64,000 bases of DNA, from assembly GCF_001424345.1 (NCBI RefSeq), contig NZ_LMPF01000012.1, positions 427,769 through 491,768 of the forward strand, written 5' to 3'. The notes below the pieces were generated by a model, which did not search any database, was not told the origin of the DNA, and saw only the letters and a program-made list of their open reading frames with translations. This stretch comes from Burkholderia sp. Leaf177. GTDB taxonomy: Bacteria; Pseudomonadota; Gammaproteobacteria; Burkholderiales; Burkholderiaceae. Shown here one piece after another: positions 44,003 to 53,235 of the stretch (position 1 is its first letter; every line of letters begins with the position of its first letter). The translations under genes were made by a program, and so were the position numbers.

Positions 44003-45018
44003 CGCGCGATACCGCAATGGCCGCGCGAAAGAAAGCGAGGATCATGCTGATTGGCACGGGCGGAACGATTGCGGGTCGCGGTGCCTCGCTTGTCAACACC
44101 TTGGCCTATGACTGTTCAGTGCTTTCTATCGACGACATTCTCGCGGATCTGCCGGTCGCGAATTCTATAGCCGACATCACAACTGAACAGATATTCCAGA
44201 TCGGTTCCGAGAACTTCGGAAATGTTCAACTGCTCCAGTTAGGAAAACGAATTGATTGTCTTTTGAAACGTGACGACATTGACGGCATCGTGGTCACGCA
44301 CGGCACCGACACTATCGATGAAACCGCTTATTTTCTTCATCTGACGCTCAAGAGTCTTAAGCCGGTCGTTGTGGTCGGAGCCATGCGGCCTCCGTCCGCG
44401 CTGAGCTCTGATGGACCGCTCAACCTTTACAACGCGATCGTCGTGGCCGCGAGCCCACTGGCGTATGGCAAGGGCACGCTGGTCGTCTCGAACGACGAGA
44501 TCCACACGGCGCGCGATGTCGTCAAGACGAATACCTTCAAGCAGGATTCGTTCAAATCGCCATACGGGCCGTTGGGATTCATTGTCGAAGGCAGGCCGAT
44601 CTTTTACCGGCTGCCGGCACGTCCCCACACGTTGAATAGCGAATGGGCGATCGGCGAGATCGACGCGTTGCCGGAAGTCGGCATCGTCTATGCCCATGGC
44701 GGCATGACCGACGCGATAGTGCACGCTTTGATCGACTCAGGCGTGAGGGCGATTATTTACGCAGCAACGGGGAACGGCAATGTAGCGGCTTCGATGCTCG
44801 CGTCTCTGATCCAGGCAAGAAAGCGTGGCATACATGTGATTCGCGGTTCGCGCACGGGAGGCGGTGTTGTGACCCGAAATGCCGCTCAACCTGATGATCT
44901 CCACGACTGGCTGGTAGCGGACGACCAGGTAGCGCATAAGGCCCGGATATTGATGATGCTTGCGCTAACCCAAGAGCAATGCTCGCGCAAGCTGCAGGAA
45001 ACCTTCTTGCGTTATTGA
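43999..45018 (+). CDS. L-asparaginase-type amidohydrolase
   Basis: 339 residues from ATG 43999, overlapping the DadA stop. The two catalytic threonine motifs are intact: GTGGTIAGRG near the N-terminus and VVTHGTDTIDETAYFL near residue 90, and GAMRPPSALSSDGPLNLYNA follows. Without a signal peptide it resembles cytoplasmic or type-II-like enzymes. It hydrolyses asparagine (some relatives also D-Asn or Gln) to aspartate and ammonia. Its coupling with a D-amino acid dehydrogenase is unusual and may hint at D-asparagine use. Confidence 0.9.
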   Translation: MTRDTAMAARKKARIMLIGTGGTIAGRGASLVNTLAYDCSVLSIDDILADLPVANSIADITTEQIFQIGSENFGNVQLLQLGKRIDCLLKRDDIDGIVVTHGTDTIDETAYFLHLTLKSLKPVVVVGAMRPPSALSSDGPLNLYNAIVVAASPLAYGKGTLVVSNDEIHTARDVVKTNTFKQDSFKSPYGPLGFIVEGRPIFYRLPARPHTLNSEWAIGEIDALPEVGIVYAHGGMTDAIVHALIDSGVRAIIYAATGNGNVAASMLASLIQARKRGIHVIRGSRTGGGVVTRNAAQPDDLHDWLVADDQVAHKARILMMLALTQEQCSRKLQETFLRY

Positions 45019-45418
45019 TTGGGGTTTTTTGGGGGCCGATACAGTCGTAACTCATGATTCTCTGCGCCTGATGAAAGCGCTCTCCAGCCGAATTCGGTCT
45101 GTGCTCAGTCACCTGATTGCAGCGTTTCGCCGGTCTAAACCGACTTGCGGACAGCCGCCTTTAAGAAAGTAGGTATCTATAGCTGAATACGAAGCAAAAG
45201 ATGCCGCGTCAATGTTCGCCTCGGTATAAATGTACGTTTTACAATTTTGTCTGACCTAATGCGGGATTTCTCACACTTTGTTTCAATTTGTTGCATCTCT
45301 CCGAGAAGCCCGCTGGGCGGTGCTTGCGGGGTTTTTTGGCGACGGAGCGCGCTTCGGCTTGGTAAAGACTTTAAGTGAAGGTCCGTTAAAGGATTCAATC
45401 GCTTAAGGAGCGCACACC
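45019..45418. other. 400-bp intergenic region upstream of flgM-like gene
   Basis: No gene seen. It contains a terminator-like hairpin at 45309-45337. The sequence near 45220-45260 is AT-richer and may hold the promoter of the FlgM-like gene; a flagellar sigma-28 promoter was looked for and not found. Confidence 0.45.
45309..45337 (+). terminator. terminator-like hairpin with T6 tail
   Basis: CCCGC at 45309-45313 pairs with GCGGG at 45326-45330, followed by GTTTTTT. A competing small hairpin GCCC-GCT-GGGC overlaps. It lies 290 bp after the asparaginase stop and just ahead of the FlgM-like gene; it may end readthrough or act as a leader attenuator. Confidence 0.4.
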
Positions 45419-45724
45419 ATGAAGATCGATTCCAGCAACATTCCCGCAGGATTTGAAACCGACAACCTGCGCGTGGCTGCCAAGAGCAAGGTGCAGAGCA
45501 CGGGCGCGGTGCAGCAAACCAGCGCAGCCGATGCAACCAGCTCGACGGTAAGCTTGTCGTCCTTGTCGAATCTGAGCGTGGCAGGCACGTCGAACATCGA
45601 CACAGCGAAGGTCGAATCAATCAAGGCCGCGCTTCGCGACGGCAGCTATAAGATCGACTCGGGCAATATCGCCAGCGGTATGCTGAGCAGCGCGGGCGAA
45701 CTGCTGAAGACGCAATCGCGTTGA
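45419..45724 (+). CDS. flgM: FlgM-like anti-sigma-28 factor, orphan
   Basis: 101 residues from ATG 45419, with AAGGAG upstream. The C-terminal third (NIDTAKVESIKAALRDGSYK, then IDSGNIASGML) is the conserved FlgM sigma-28-binding region; the N-terminal part is Ser/Thr/Ala-rich and probably disordered, as usual. FlgM holds FliA until it is exported through the flagellar basal body. No flagellar gene (flgA, flgN or others) is adjacent, so this is probably a second, stand-alone copy. Its symbol is by similarity only. Confidence 0.75.
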   Translation: MKIDSSNIPAGFETDNLRVAAKSKVQSTGAVQQTSAADATSSTVSLSSLSNLSVAGTSNIDTAKVESIKAALRDGSYKIDSGNIASGMLSSAGELLKTQSR

Positions 45725-46824
45725 TAGAAACGTGCTTGAGCGAGGGGTTTCTCGCGCCAGCGAGGGCGTTCGCCAAAGATGTCGTTTTCGTACTCGTTGG
45801 AGCAGGCAATACGTTTCAGCGGTCGGCGCGTTTTTTCGTCGGCGAGCGCAAGGGTCGCGTTGTGTGGCTTTCGATCGTTGATTCGCTGTCTTCGCAACGA
45901 CATTGCTAAAAGGGGTTTGCCCGTCGATCAAACGATCTCTATGGTTGGATCGAGGGATCGCGTATTGATGGTCGGCCAAGACCTCGACGATTACGCCGGT
46001 GACGAGACTATCGACCGGCAGACATCAGCGTCCAGATCAACGCTTTTGCGGCTGATTCTGCATGGCGGCACCACCCGCCCTTTCGTTAAGACCAGGATGA
46101 AGCCAAGCGTCGGCAGCATTTCAGCGATTTCCTTAAACCTTACGTAAGGATCGCTGGCTGTAGGATACCTAATCAATTGGATGATTGACGAGAGGCCCGC
46201 CGTACCTCATCCGTTTGCGTAAATCGGTCCCGGTATTGTCTTTGCGATATTGACTATGACGTCCAGTGAAACGGCAGATCGGCGCCGTCGCGAGCCATAT
46301 CAATCTGGTGCGCATTTGGTGCCAGAGGTCGGGAAATGTTTACGCTGATTCCTGGATCTCGCGAAATCTCATAGCAATGTGAAACCAAGCCCAGAATCCG
46401 TAGATAAATCAAACTCTAACGTCCCCGCAATACTGCTTACGGAGTGCTTTCTTTCACCTGATCCACAGCAAAAGCCGATGCGACGCGCTAGCACGAACCA
46501 ACATTCTGTCAATCCCGGCAAAATAAAAAAATGCGAACAACGCGCCGGTGCAAATGCCCATACGCAATTCGGATTTATAAGCGCGTGATACTGTGGCGGC
46601 GAAGCGCTTAAGACCTATCCAGCATCTCGCCCCGCAAACAAACTTATGACGAGTGCAAGAATTCCGTCGGGGCTCGCCAGGCAGTTCCACTTCGCTTTTT
46701 GCAGCGAAGATCGTTGTTAAAAAAATGCACTTAGCACGACCATAGACGAACTGAGCCGGCCGCCGGACGCACTCTAGTGCATTCGTCTTTCAAGGCATCG
46801 ACAACCCAAAAAAGGATTTGCACG
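45725..46824. other. 1.1-kb region without a recognisable gene
   Basis: Longest gene-free stretch in the window. Several short open frames on both strands have no ribosome binding sites, no family motifs and atypical composition. It may hold decayed sequence, a small RNA or the zwf leader. The last ~80 bp contain an A/T-rich stretch (around 46718-46730) likely to belong to the zwf promoter. Confidence 0.45.
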
Positions 46825-48288
46825 ATGGTAAAGATCTCTGCAGGGGTGGGTCCGCAATTTCCACAAGTCGTCGTTCTGTTCGGCGCCACGGGCGATCTGG
46901 CGCGACGCAAACTCTTGCCAGGCCTGTTCCATTTGTCCAGCGCCGGATTCATTCCGGGCTGCAGGATCATTGCCGTCGCGCTCGACAACATTCAGGTCGA
47001 CGACTTTCGCCGCACGGCGCGAGCAGCGCTCGACGAATTTTCATCTCGCAAGGTCGCCGAGAAGGAGTGGGACACGTTCGCCGCCAATCTCGACTACGTG
47101 CCGCTGACGGCGGGCGCGGAGGCGCTCAAGGCCGCGGTGCTGAACGCCGAGTTGAGCTTCGATGGCGAGTGCCGGCGGCTGCACTACCTGAGCGTGCCAC
47201 CGAACGCCGCGCTTTCCGCGGTCGGCATGCTCAAGGAAGCGGGCCTCGTGGAGCGCTCGCGCATCATCATGGAGAAACCATTCGGAACGGATCTGAAGAG
47301 TTCGGTGTCGCTGAATGCCCGTTTGCATGAAGTCTTCGAAGAAGAACAGATCTTCCGGATCGATCATTTTCTGGGAAAGGAACCCGCCCAGAACATCCTC
47401 GCTTTCCGCTTCGCGAACGGTCTGTTCGAGCCGATCTGGAATCGCAACTTTATCGACCACGTTCAGATCGATGTGCCCGAAACGCTGGGCCTCGGCAAGC
47501 GCGCCGGCTTCTATGAACAGACCGGCGCATTTCGCGACATGGTCGTCACTCACCTCTTTCAGATTCTCGCGTTCATGGCAATGGAGCCGCCCACGTCGCT
47601 GGAACCGTCACCCATCAGCGAGGAAAAGAACAAGGTTTTTCGTAGCATGTTGCCAATTCAACCAACCGATGTCGTCCGCGGGCAATACACCGGTTATCGA
47701 TCCGAGGAAGGGGTCGGTCCGGAATCGGAAACCGAAACATTCATTGCGTTGAAATGTTCCATCGACAACTGGCGCTGGGCCGGCGTGCCGTTTTATCTGC
47801 GCACGGGAAAGCGGCTTGCCGAGGGGCAACGGATCATTTCCATCGCGTTTCGCGAGCCACCGAAGAGCATGTTCCCGGCGGGATCCGGCGTCGGTTCGCA
47901 AGGGCCGGATCATCTGACGTTCGATCTGGCCGACGCCTCGAAAATGTCGCTCTCGTTTTATGGCAAACGTCCGGGTCCGGGGATGCGGCTGGACAAACTC
48001 AGCTTGCAATTCGCGATGCGCGATACCGGTTTGATCGGTGACGTACTGGAAGCGTACGAGCGCTTGATCCTCGACGCCATGCGCGGAGACCGAACGCTTT
48101 TCACGACCGCTGAGGGCATCGAGCGGCTGTGGGAAGTCTCGACGGCCTTGCTTGAATCTCCACCGCCGGTTCGCTTCTATGCTCCTGGCTCATGGGGGCC
48201 GAATGCCATCCATCAACTCGTCGCCCCACGGGCGTGGCGGCTCCCGTTCGAGCGCGCATGGCGGGATCCAAACGCGTTAGGCAGTTGA
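46825..48288 (+). CDS. zwf: glucose-6-phosphate 1-dehydrogenase
   Basis: 487 residues from ATG 46825, with AAAAGGA upstream; an in-frame ATG at 46777 lacks support. The NADP motif [18 protein letters not shown], the active-site signature [15 protein letters not shown] (catalytic His), and [15 protein letters not shown] (split from [12 protein letters not shown] and THLFQILAF) are intact. It oxidises glucose-6-phosphate to 6-phosphogluconolactone, feeding the Entner-Doudoroff and pentose phosphate routes. It stands alone here, without pgl, edd or hexR, and ends in a clear terminator, so it is probably an additional isozyme. Confidence 0.95.
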   Translation: MVKISAGVGPQFPQVVVLFGATGDLARRKLLPGLFHLSSAGFIPGCRIIAVALDNIQVDDFRRTARAALDEFSSRKVAEKEWDTFAANLDYVPLTAGAEALKAAVLNAELSFDGECRRLHYLSVPPNAALSAVGMLKEAGLVERSRIIMEKPFGTDLKSSVSLNARLHEVFEEEQIFRIDHFLGKEPAQNILAFRFANGLFEPIWNRNFIDHVQIDVPETLGLGKRAGFYEQTGAFRDMVVTHLFQILAFMAMEPPTSLEPSPISEEKNKVFRSMLPIQPTDVVRGQYTGYRSEEGVGPESETETFIALKCSIDNWRWAGVPFYLRTGKRLAEGQRIISIAFREPPKSMFPAGSGVGSQGPDHLTFDLADASKMSLSFYGKRPGPGMRLDKLSLQFAMRDTGLIGDVLEAYERLILDAMRGDRTLFTTAEGIERLWEVSTALLESPPPVRFYAPGSWGPNAIHQLVAPRAWRLPFERAWRDPNALGS

Positions 48289-48319
48289 GTCGAACGACTC
48301 CGCGTTTTGTTCGACTTTT
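48288..48319 (+). terminator. rho-independent terminator after zwf
   Basis: AGTCGAAC at 48288-48295 pairs perfectly with GTTCGACT at 48309-48316, followed by a T-rich TTTTC. It begins at the last base of the zwf stop codon and separates zwf from the next gene. Confidence 0.75.
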
Positions 48320-48340
48320 CCCCTAGCTAAGCGACTAACC

Positions 48341-49144
48341 ATGACTAAACCAATATCGCTGGGATTCGTAGGAAGTGGTGACATCACGCATGCCATCGTT
48401 ACGGGCATCTTTTCTCAAGCGCAGCCACGCTACGAAGTTTGGCTCTCGCCGCGCAATGCGGAAATCTCTAAAGAACTGGCTGCTCGTTATTCCGGCGTGC
48501 ATGTAGCTCGAGACAATCAGCACGTAGTCGATCAAACAGAAATCATCTTTCTCGCGGTGCGCCCGCAGATCGCAGCGGACGTGCTTGGAGCGCTGAGCTT
48601 TGCCCCGGACCAATGCGTCGTATCCCTGATTGCCGGATATGGAACAGAGCAAGTGCGTGATTCATTGCGCAACGCGCCCAAGCGGATCGTACGGGCGCTG
48701 CCCCTGCCCATGGTCGCTCATGCTGCAAGTCGAACGGTGCTATATCCGGTGGAGACATGCGTGCGCGACATCTTCGAAACCATCGGCGGCTCACTTGGCG
48801 TTGCTTCCGAAGACCAGTTCGACACCATGCTGGCACTAAGCGCAAGCATGGGCCTTTTCTTCGCGACTGCTCATGCGCAGAGCAGTTGGGCGTCGAGAAA
48901 AGGCGTGGACTACGATGATGCCCGTTCTTATCTTATGTCGCTCTGCAAGGGTCTTGCCGATGCAGCGCTTCGCAGCGACATTCCGCTAGACGAACTATCG
49001 CGGCAATATTCGACTAGCGGCGGCATCAACGAACAGGTTGTTTCTTTGATGGCACAAGCCGATATGTTCAAAAAGATCGACACTGTCTACGACAGCATAG
49101 AAACGCGGCTTGCTGCAACACGCAAATCAAACCGGAGCATATAG
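48341..49144 (+). CDS. pyrroline-5-carboxylate-reductase-like protein
   Basis: 267 residues from ATG 48341. The N-terminus LGFVGSGDITHAIVTG is the ProC-type NADPH site, IIFLAVRPQIAADVL and VVSLIAGYGTEQVRDSL follow the ProC pattern, and the C-terminal STSGGINEQVV replaces the ProC signature around SPGGTT. True ProC makes proline from P5C; this divergent relative may instead reduce another cyclic imine. Its location just before a (hydroxy)proline cluster suggests delta-1-pyrroline-2-carboxylate as one candidate substrate, but that is inference. It has no operon partner. Confidence 0.75.
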   Translation: MTKPISLGFVGSGDITHAIVTGIFSQAQPRYEVWLSPRNAEISKELAARYSGVHVARDNQHVVDQTEIIFLAVRPQIAADVLGALSFAPDQCVVSLIAGYGTEQVRDSLRNAPKRIVRALPLPMVAHAASRTVLYPVETCVRDIFETIGGSLGVASEDQFDTMLALSASMGLFFATAHAQSSWASRKGVDYDDARSYLMSLCKGLADAALRSDIPLDELSRQYSTSGGINEQVVSLMAQADMFKKIDTVYDSIETRLAATRKSNRSI

Positions 49145-49287
49145 GTTTAGCGTACCGAATCAAATTTGCAGGAGGCCATTGTCCTTGCTATTTAGCGCAT
49201 ACCGAACTCCAGCCAAGGAACTTTTCGATTAGTCAGCAAACGCCAAGAACCGAGGCAACACGTTTTGCCCGGCCGTCATTTCAGGAA

Positions 49288-50319
49288 TCAGGTTGCAAAC
49301 CAGGTGTCGTTGAGCCGGTAGCCTTCCGGATAAGGATCTTCAGGATCGATGCCGTAGTAAGAGATTCCGGTCAGCCATGCACGGCCGCTCACAACCGGCT
49401 TCACGGCAAGTGTCTGCCCGACCATCGTCAAGCCATCGATTTGGCAAACGAATTCGGTATCGATGATCGATTGGTGACGAAACGTCTGTCCGACCGCAAG
49501 TTCGCCGGTGGCGTGAAGGAGCGCCATGCGCGCGGAACTTCCGGTGCCGCAGGGACTGCGGTCGAGTCGTCCAGGCGAGACCACGACCGCGTTTTTCGAA
49601 ACGACTTCCTCGCCGCGCCGCTCCACGCGACCCGCAAACAGCGTCTGATTGATGGTGTGGATGCCAGGATTTTCTGGATGCGCCGAAGGTAGCTGCGCTG
49701 CTGCGGCGAGCTTGATCCGCTCGCCCGCCTCGACCAGCGAGCGCGCCTCCGACCTGTCCAGCGTAAAGCCTAGCGCGGCGGCATCGACGATCGCGTAGAT
49801 CATGCCGCCGTACGACACATCCACCATGAGCGTGCCAAAGCCGGCCACTTCCACACACGCTGCCCGATGCATCACGAACGAAGGCACGTTCGAGAATGAA
49901 ACATTGCGGCACTTGCCGTTCGTGCAGCGAGCGGCTACACGTACGAGCCCGGCGGGGGTATCGACGATCAGATTGGTGACGGGTTCATGCATCGGAACAA
50001 CGCCTGTTTCCAACGCGACGGTCACCGTGCAAATCAAGTTCGAGCCCGACATTGCCGGGTAATAATCGGCCTCGATAACGATCATGCCGAAATCGGCTTC
50101 AGCGGATATAGGCGGCGTGATCAGGTTGACGGCCGCGTTGACGCTTCCGCGCGGGTCCGAAAGCAGCATGCCGCGAAGCCAGTCTTTTTCAGCGATCAAG
50201 GCTTGCTGGCATTCGAACATGCTGCTCGCTCGCGGGCTCAGCACGCCGCCCGTGATTACGCGGCCTACTTCGCCTTCAGCGTGCGCTCCGACGACGGTTA
50301 CGTTCCTTTCCAGTCTCAT
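49288..50319 (-). CDS. proline racemase superfamily enzyme, Ser/Cys variant
   Basis: 343 residues from ATG 50319, with AGGAAGG upstream. The superfamily frame is clear (TPAGLVRVAARC, FSNVPSFV, VDVSYGGMIYAIVDA, LDRSPCGTGSSARMA). The first catalytic position, MCGH in racemases and epimerases, reads MSGS (Ser91), while the second Cys is kept (Cys257). Known members with altered pairs include 3-hydroxyproline dehydratases and some epimerases, so this enzyme probably acts on a 3- or 4-hydroxyproline isomer rather than proline. It is the last gene of a leftward operon with a transporter and a prolidase-like amidohydrolase. Confidence 0.85.
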   Translation of the reverse strand: MRLERNVTVVGAHAEGEVGRVITGGVLSPRASSMFECQQALIAEKDWLRGMLLSDPRGSVNAAVNLITPPISAEADFGMIVIEADYYPAMSGSNLICTVTVALETGVVPMHEPVTNLIVDTPAGLVRVAARCTNGKCRNVSFSNVPSFVMHRAACVEVAGFGTLMVDVSYGGMIYAIVDAAALGFTLDRSEARSLVEAGERIKLAAAAQLPSAHPENPGIHTINQTLFAGRVERRGEEVVSKNAVVVSPGRLDRSPCGTGSSARMALLHATGELAVGQTFRHQSIIDTEFVCQIDGLTMVGQTLAVKPVVSGRAWLTGISYYGIDPEDPYPEGYRLNDTWFAT

Positions 50320-50374
50320 GTTGCCTTCCTGAAACATCGAAATGTTCGATGGACACGCGGCGACCGCGAAAATT

Positions 50375-51613
50375 TCAGCACAGCGTGTTCTTGAAAAAGC
50401 GCCCGTCCTTCATGACGACATCGAGATTGGCGCCTTGCTGGTTGAACGTGGTCGCGTCGCGGGAGGGATCGCCGTTGACCACGAGGATATCGGCTCTGGC
50501 GTCCGCGCTGATCTCGCCGATCCTTCCCTTTTGCATCATCATTTCCGCATTGATGCTCGTGGCCGAAATCAGCGTGTCGACGGGATCCTCCACGCGTGAG
50601 CGCAACATGAATTCCTCGCCCTGGAAGTTATGTAATTTCAAACCGAGAATGTCGGTGCCGAAGCCGATTTTCGTTTCACATCGTCGTGCGATATCGAGAG
50701 CCTCGACGCCTTTGTCGCGCACCTGGCGAATCTTGCGCATGCTCTCGGCGGGCGAGCCGAGTTCTGCGCCAAACCGCACGAGGGTATCGGAGGAGACGAG
50801 CGTTGGAACCAGATAGGCGCCCAGTTCCCTCATTCGCATCGCCGCCGTTTCGTCCAGAAGATTTCCGTGCTCGATGCTGCGAATGCCGCACTCGATTGCG
50901 CGAATGATCGCGCGAGGCGTGTACGCGTGACCCATCACATAAGTGTTCCACGCTTCGGCTTCCTCCACGATCGCGCGAAGTTCTTCCAAAGAATATTGCG
51001 TGTTCTCGATGGGATCGGTCGGCGATGCAGCGCCACCGGAAGCCATGACTTTCAGATGGGTCGCGCCCATGCGCAACTCGTCGCGGGCGGCGTGACGCAC
51101 GTCAGGGACACCGTCGGCAATGCGCCCAAGAATGCTGCCTTGCGCCAGACCATGGCAGGCGCAACCGAAGTTCACCCGGGCGCGCATGTCGGCGTGGCCG
51201 CCCGTTTGCGTGATGGCGGCACCCGCTACGTACATGCGCGGACCATCGATAAACCCTTGCTCCACAGCCGCGGCGAATCCCGCGTCGGCGCCTCCGGCAT
51301 CGCGGATCGTGGTGAAGCCTCTGGCGAGCATGCCTTCGAGGACATGGCGGCTTTGCGCGTAGAGAAGCGATTTCTGGATCTTGTCGAGACTTGCAAGGTC
51401 CACGTCCGTTGCCAGAATATGGACGTGCGCATCTATGAGCCCCGGCATCAGCATTCTCGCCCCGCAATCGATGGTGAGGTCCCCTTGAATGGATGGCTCG
51501 CCTTCGAACACTTCGCGAATGAAAGCATCTTCGACGACCACGCCCATGCCCGCTCGAATATCACGGGACAGACCGTCGAAGAGTCGCGCATTCTTGAACA
51601 CGGTAATGGACAT
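50375..51613 (-). CDS. COG1228 amidohydrolase (prolidase-like), copy 1
   Basis: 412 residues from ATG 51613, with GGGGA upstream; the frame stays open to 52396, but that part is antiparallel to nothing useful and overlaps the transporter gene. Metal site HxH is H63/H65 in GLIDAHVHILA; LKVMASGG supplies the bridging Lys, MGHAYT and SIEHGN supply His ligands, and GFGTD the catalytic Asp. COG1228 includes characterised Xaa-Pro and N-acyl-Pro dipeptidases. Being between an MHS transporter and a proline-racemase-family gene, it probably cleaves proline- or hydroxyproline-containing dipeptides. Confidence 0.85.
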   Translation of the reverse strand: MSITVFKNARLFDGLSRDIRAGMGVVVEDAFIREVFEGEPSIQGDLTIDCGARMLMPGLIDAHVHILATDVDLASLDKIQKSLLYAQSRHVLEGMLARGFTTIRDAGGADAGFAAAVEQGFIDGPRMYVAGAAITQTGGHADMRARVNFGCACHGLAQGSILGRIADGVPDVRHAARDELRMGATHLKVMASGGAASPTDPIENTQYSLEELRAIVEEAEAWNTYVMGHAYTPRAIIRAIECGIRSIEHGNLLDETAAMRMRELGAYLVPTLVSSDTLVRFGAELGSPAESMRKIRQVRDKGVEALDIARRCETKIGFGTDILGLKLHNFQGEEFMLRSRVEDPVDTLISATSINAEMMMQKGRIGEISADARADILVVNGDPSRDATTFNQQGANLDVVMKDGRFFKNTLC

Positions 51614-51678
51614 TGCATTTTCCCCGGATATGCTCGTGAACCCAGAAGTCGACGTCAACCGGCTTCGCGCATCAGTCT

Positions 51679-53001
51679 TCAGAGCAGGGGCTTGTGGGCG
51701 CTTTCTTTCAACGTCAGCACTGTTATGGTCGACATGATCGCTGCCGCGATCACGTAAAACGCGGGCGATAGCGGAGAGCCGGTTGCTTTGATCAGCCAGA
51801 TCGCGATGAATGGAGCGAACCCGCCAAAAATGGCATTCGCGATGCCGTAACCAATCGACATCCAGGTCGTGCGCATCTTTGTCGGAAAGATCTCGGAGAG
51901 CGCCGCCGGTGCTACACCGGAAAATATGCCGATGAGAATGCCGCTTCCCAGTTGAATGATCGCTACCAGCAGCGCGGACTTCGTCGCCAGCATCCAGGCA
52001 AAGAGCGGGTAGGGCAAGACGATGAACGCGAGGCAACCAACCAGCAACAGCGGCTTGCGACCGACCTTGTCCGAAAGCGCGCCCCAAAACGGAATGGCGA
52101 GCGTCATCAACAGCAAGCCTGCCGTGTTCCACCAAAGCGACGCAGAGGCACTGAGTCCTACATATTTCTGCACGAAACTCGGCAGATAATTGAGAATCAC
52201 ATAGAGCGAAACGGTCCAGACCATCACGAGACCGCACGCCTGAAGCGCCATCGGCAACGGCGAGCGGGTGTCGGGTTTTGCGCTTGCATCGTGCGCCGCT
52301 TCGAAAAGCGGCGACTCCTCGCTCTTGCGACGGATGTACCAGCCTATCGGCCCAATGATCAACGCGCCCGCAATAAACGGAACGCGCCATCCCCAATCAA
52401 CCATGCTCTGCGGCGAGATCCACGTCGACATCAACGCTGCTGCGCCCGAGCCGAGCAAACTGCCGCCAATCGTGCTGCACTGCTGGAAGCTTCCATAAAG
52501 CCCTCGCTTGCCCTTGGGAGCCCATTCCACCAGGAAGGCAATGGCGTTACCCAGTTCTCCACCGACCGAAAACCCTTGAAGAAGTCTTGCAAGCACGAGG
52601 AGGATTGGCGCAAGAATGCCGATCGATGCATACGACGGAATGAGCGCCATCAGCAGCGTTCCAAGCGCCATTAGCGGCATGACAAAAGACAGCGTCCATT
52701 TGCGGCCTTTGCGATCGCCCAGCCAGCCAAAGACGATTGCCCCAAGTGGTCGCGACGCGAAGCCGAGGCCGTAAGCACCGAAGGTGCCGAGCATCGCAAC
52801 GAATTCGTCCCCGGCGGGAAACATGCTTTTTGAAATCGACGTGGCGAGAAATGCATACGTCGCGAAGTCGAACCATTCGAGAACGTTACCGATGATCGCG
52901 GCCCGAACGGCGCGCATCGACTGCGCTCGAGTCCTGACACCGGCATAAGCGCCCGGCGCGGATGGCACCGCCTGCGCACCTAATTCGTTTCCCATGCTCA
53001 T
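51679..53001 (-). CDS. MHS-family (ProP-like) metabolite:H+ symporter
   Basis: 440 residues from ATG 53001 with AGGAGA 8 bp upstream; earlier in-frame codons fall in the promoter. About 12 membrane segments. IGNVLEWFDFATYAFLAT, ASRPLGAIVFGWLGDRKGRK and LLQGFSVGGELGNAIAFLVE are metabolite:H+ symporter signatures, shared with the proline/betaine carrier ProP. It is the first gene of the leftward operon. Operator and promoter elements directly upstream (53041-53078) suggest tight control. Likely cargo is hydroxyproline or a (hydroxy)proline peptide; this is inference from context. Confidence 0.9.
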   Translation of the reverse strand: MSMGNELGAQAVPSAPGAYAGVRTRAQSMRAVRAAIIGNVLEWFDFATYAFLATSISKSMFPAGDEFVAMLGTFGAYGLGFASRPLGAIVFGWLGDRKGRKWTLSFVMPLMALGTLLMALIPSYASIGILAPILLVLARLLQGFSVGGELGNAIAFLVEWAPKGKRGLYGSFQQCSTIGGSLLGSGAAALMSTWISPQSMVDWGWRVPFIAGALIIGPIGWYIRRKSEESPLFEAAHDASAKPDTRSPLPMALQACGLVMVWTVSLYVILNYLPSFVQKYVGLSASASLWWNTAGLLLMTLAIPFWGALSDKVGRKPLLLVGCLAFIVLPYPLFAWMLATKSALLVAIIQLGSGILIGIFSGVAPAALSEIFPTKMRTTWMSIGYGIANAIFGGFAPFIAIWLIKATGSPLSPAFYVIAAAIMSTITVLTLKESAHKPLL

Positions 53002-53040
53002 GAAAATCTCTCCTGTCGGTTCGTTCATTCCTGACATCAC

Positions 53041-53052
53041 ATTGGATCCAGA
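53041..53052. promoter_or_regulatory. candidate GntR operator at the transporter promoter
   Basis: ATTGGATCCAGA matches the perfect palindrome at 53177 in the first ten bases, with a central TGGATCCA palindrome. It begins next to the leftward -10 box, so bound repressor would cover the transcription start. Confidence 0.55.
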
Positions 53053-53078
53053 ATATTGAGTGCATAAAAAATAGTCAA
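53050..53078 (-). promoter_or_regulatory. sigma-70-type promoter of the transporter operon
   Basis: On the minus strand TTGACT (53078-53073) and TATTCT (53055-53050) are separated by exactly 17 bp. The start codon follows 48 bp after the -10 box, and an operator-like palindrome overlaps the expected start site. Confidence 0.6.
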
Positions 53079-53131
53079 TGCGCACTTTTACGAAAACAGG
53101 CTCGGGTGGCTTGGGGGAAGCCCTAAACGAC

Positions 53132-53160
53132 TTGACACACAAAGTCGCGAAAGCGATCAT
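53132..53160 (+). promoter_or_regulatory. sigma-70-type promoter of the hydroxyproline operon
   Basis: TTGACA (53132-53137) and GATCAT (53155-53160) are 17 bp apart. The perfect palindrome at 53177-53188 lies just downstream of the expected start site, in a good place for repression. The -10 box is only a fair match. Confidence 0.5.
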
Positions 53161-53176
53161 CGACCTCATGACGTAT

Positions 53177-53188
53177 ATTGGATCCAAT
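53177..53188. promoter_or_regulatory. candidate GntR operator ATTGGATCCAAT
   Basis: A perfect 12-bp palindrome 47 bp upstream of the D-hydroxyproline-dehydrogenase-like gene. Related sites lie at 53041 (transporter promoter) and 57859 (before the GntR gene). The shared motif points to one regulator for both arms. Confidence 0.65.
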
Positions 53189-53235
53189 CTTATGCTACGG
53201 CGCGAGTTTTCTTTTGATATCGAACTAGCCGAGTA

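Noticed and set aside
45779..46147. Possible 122-residue protein downstream of flgM
   Set aside because: No start signal and no recognisable domain; opposite-strand frames are equally open, so coding cannot be supported.
51614..52396. Upstream open extension of the amidohydrolase frame (total 673 residues)
   Set aside because: It overlaps the MHS transporter gene on the same strand in another frame, has no family motifs, and the real start at 51613 has a ribosome binding site and the typical N-terminus.
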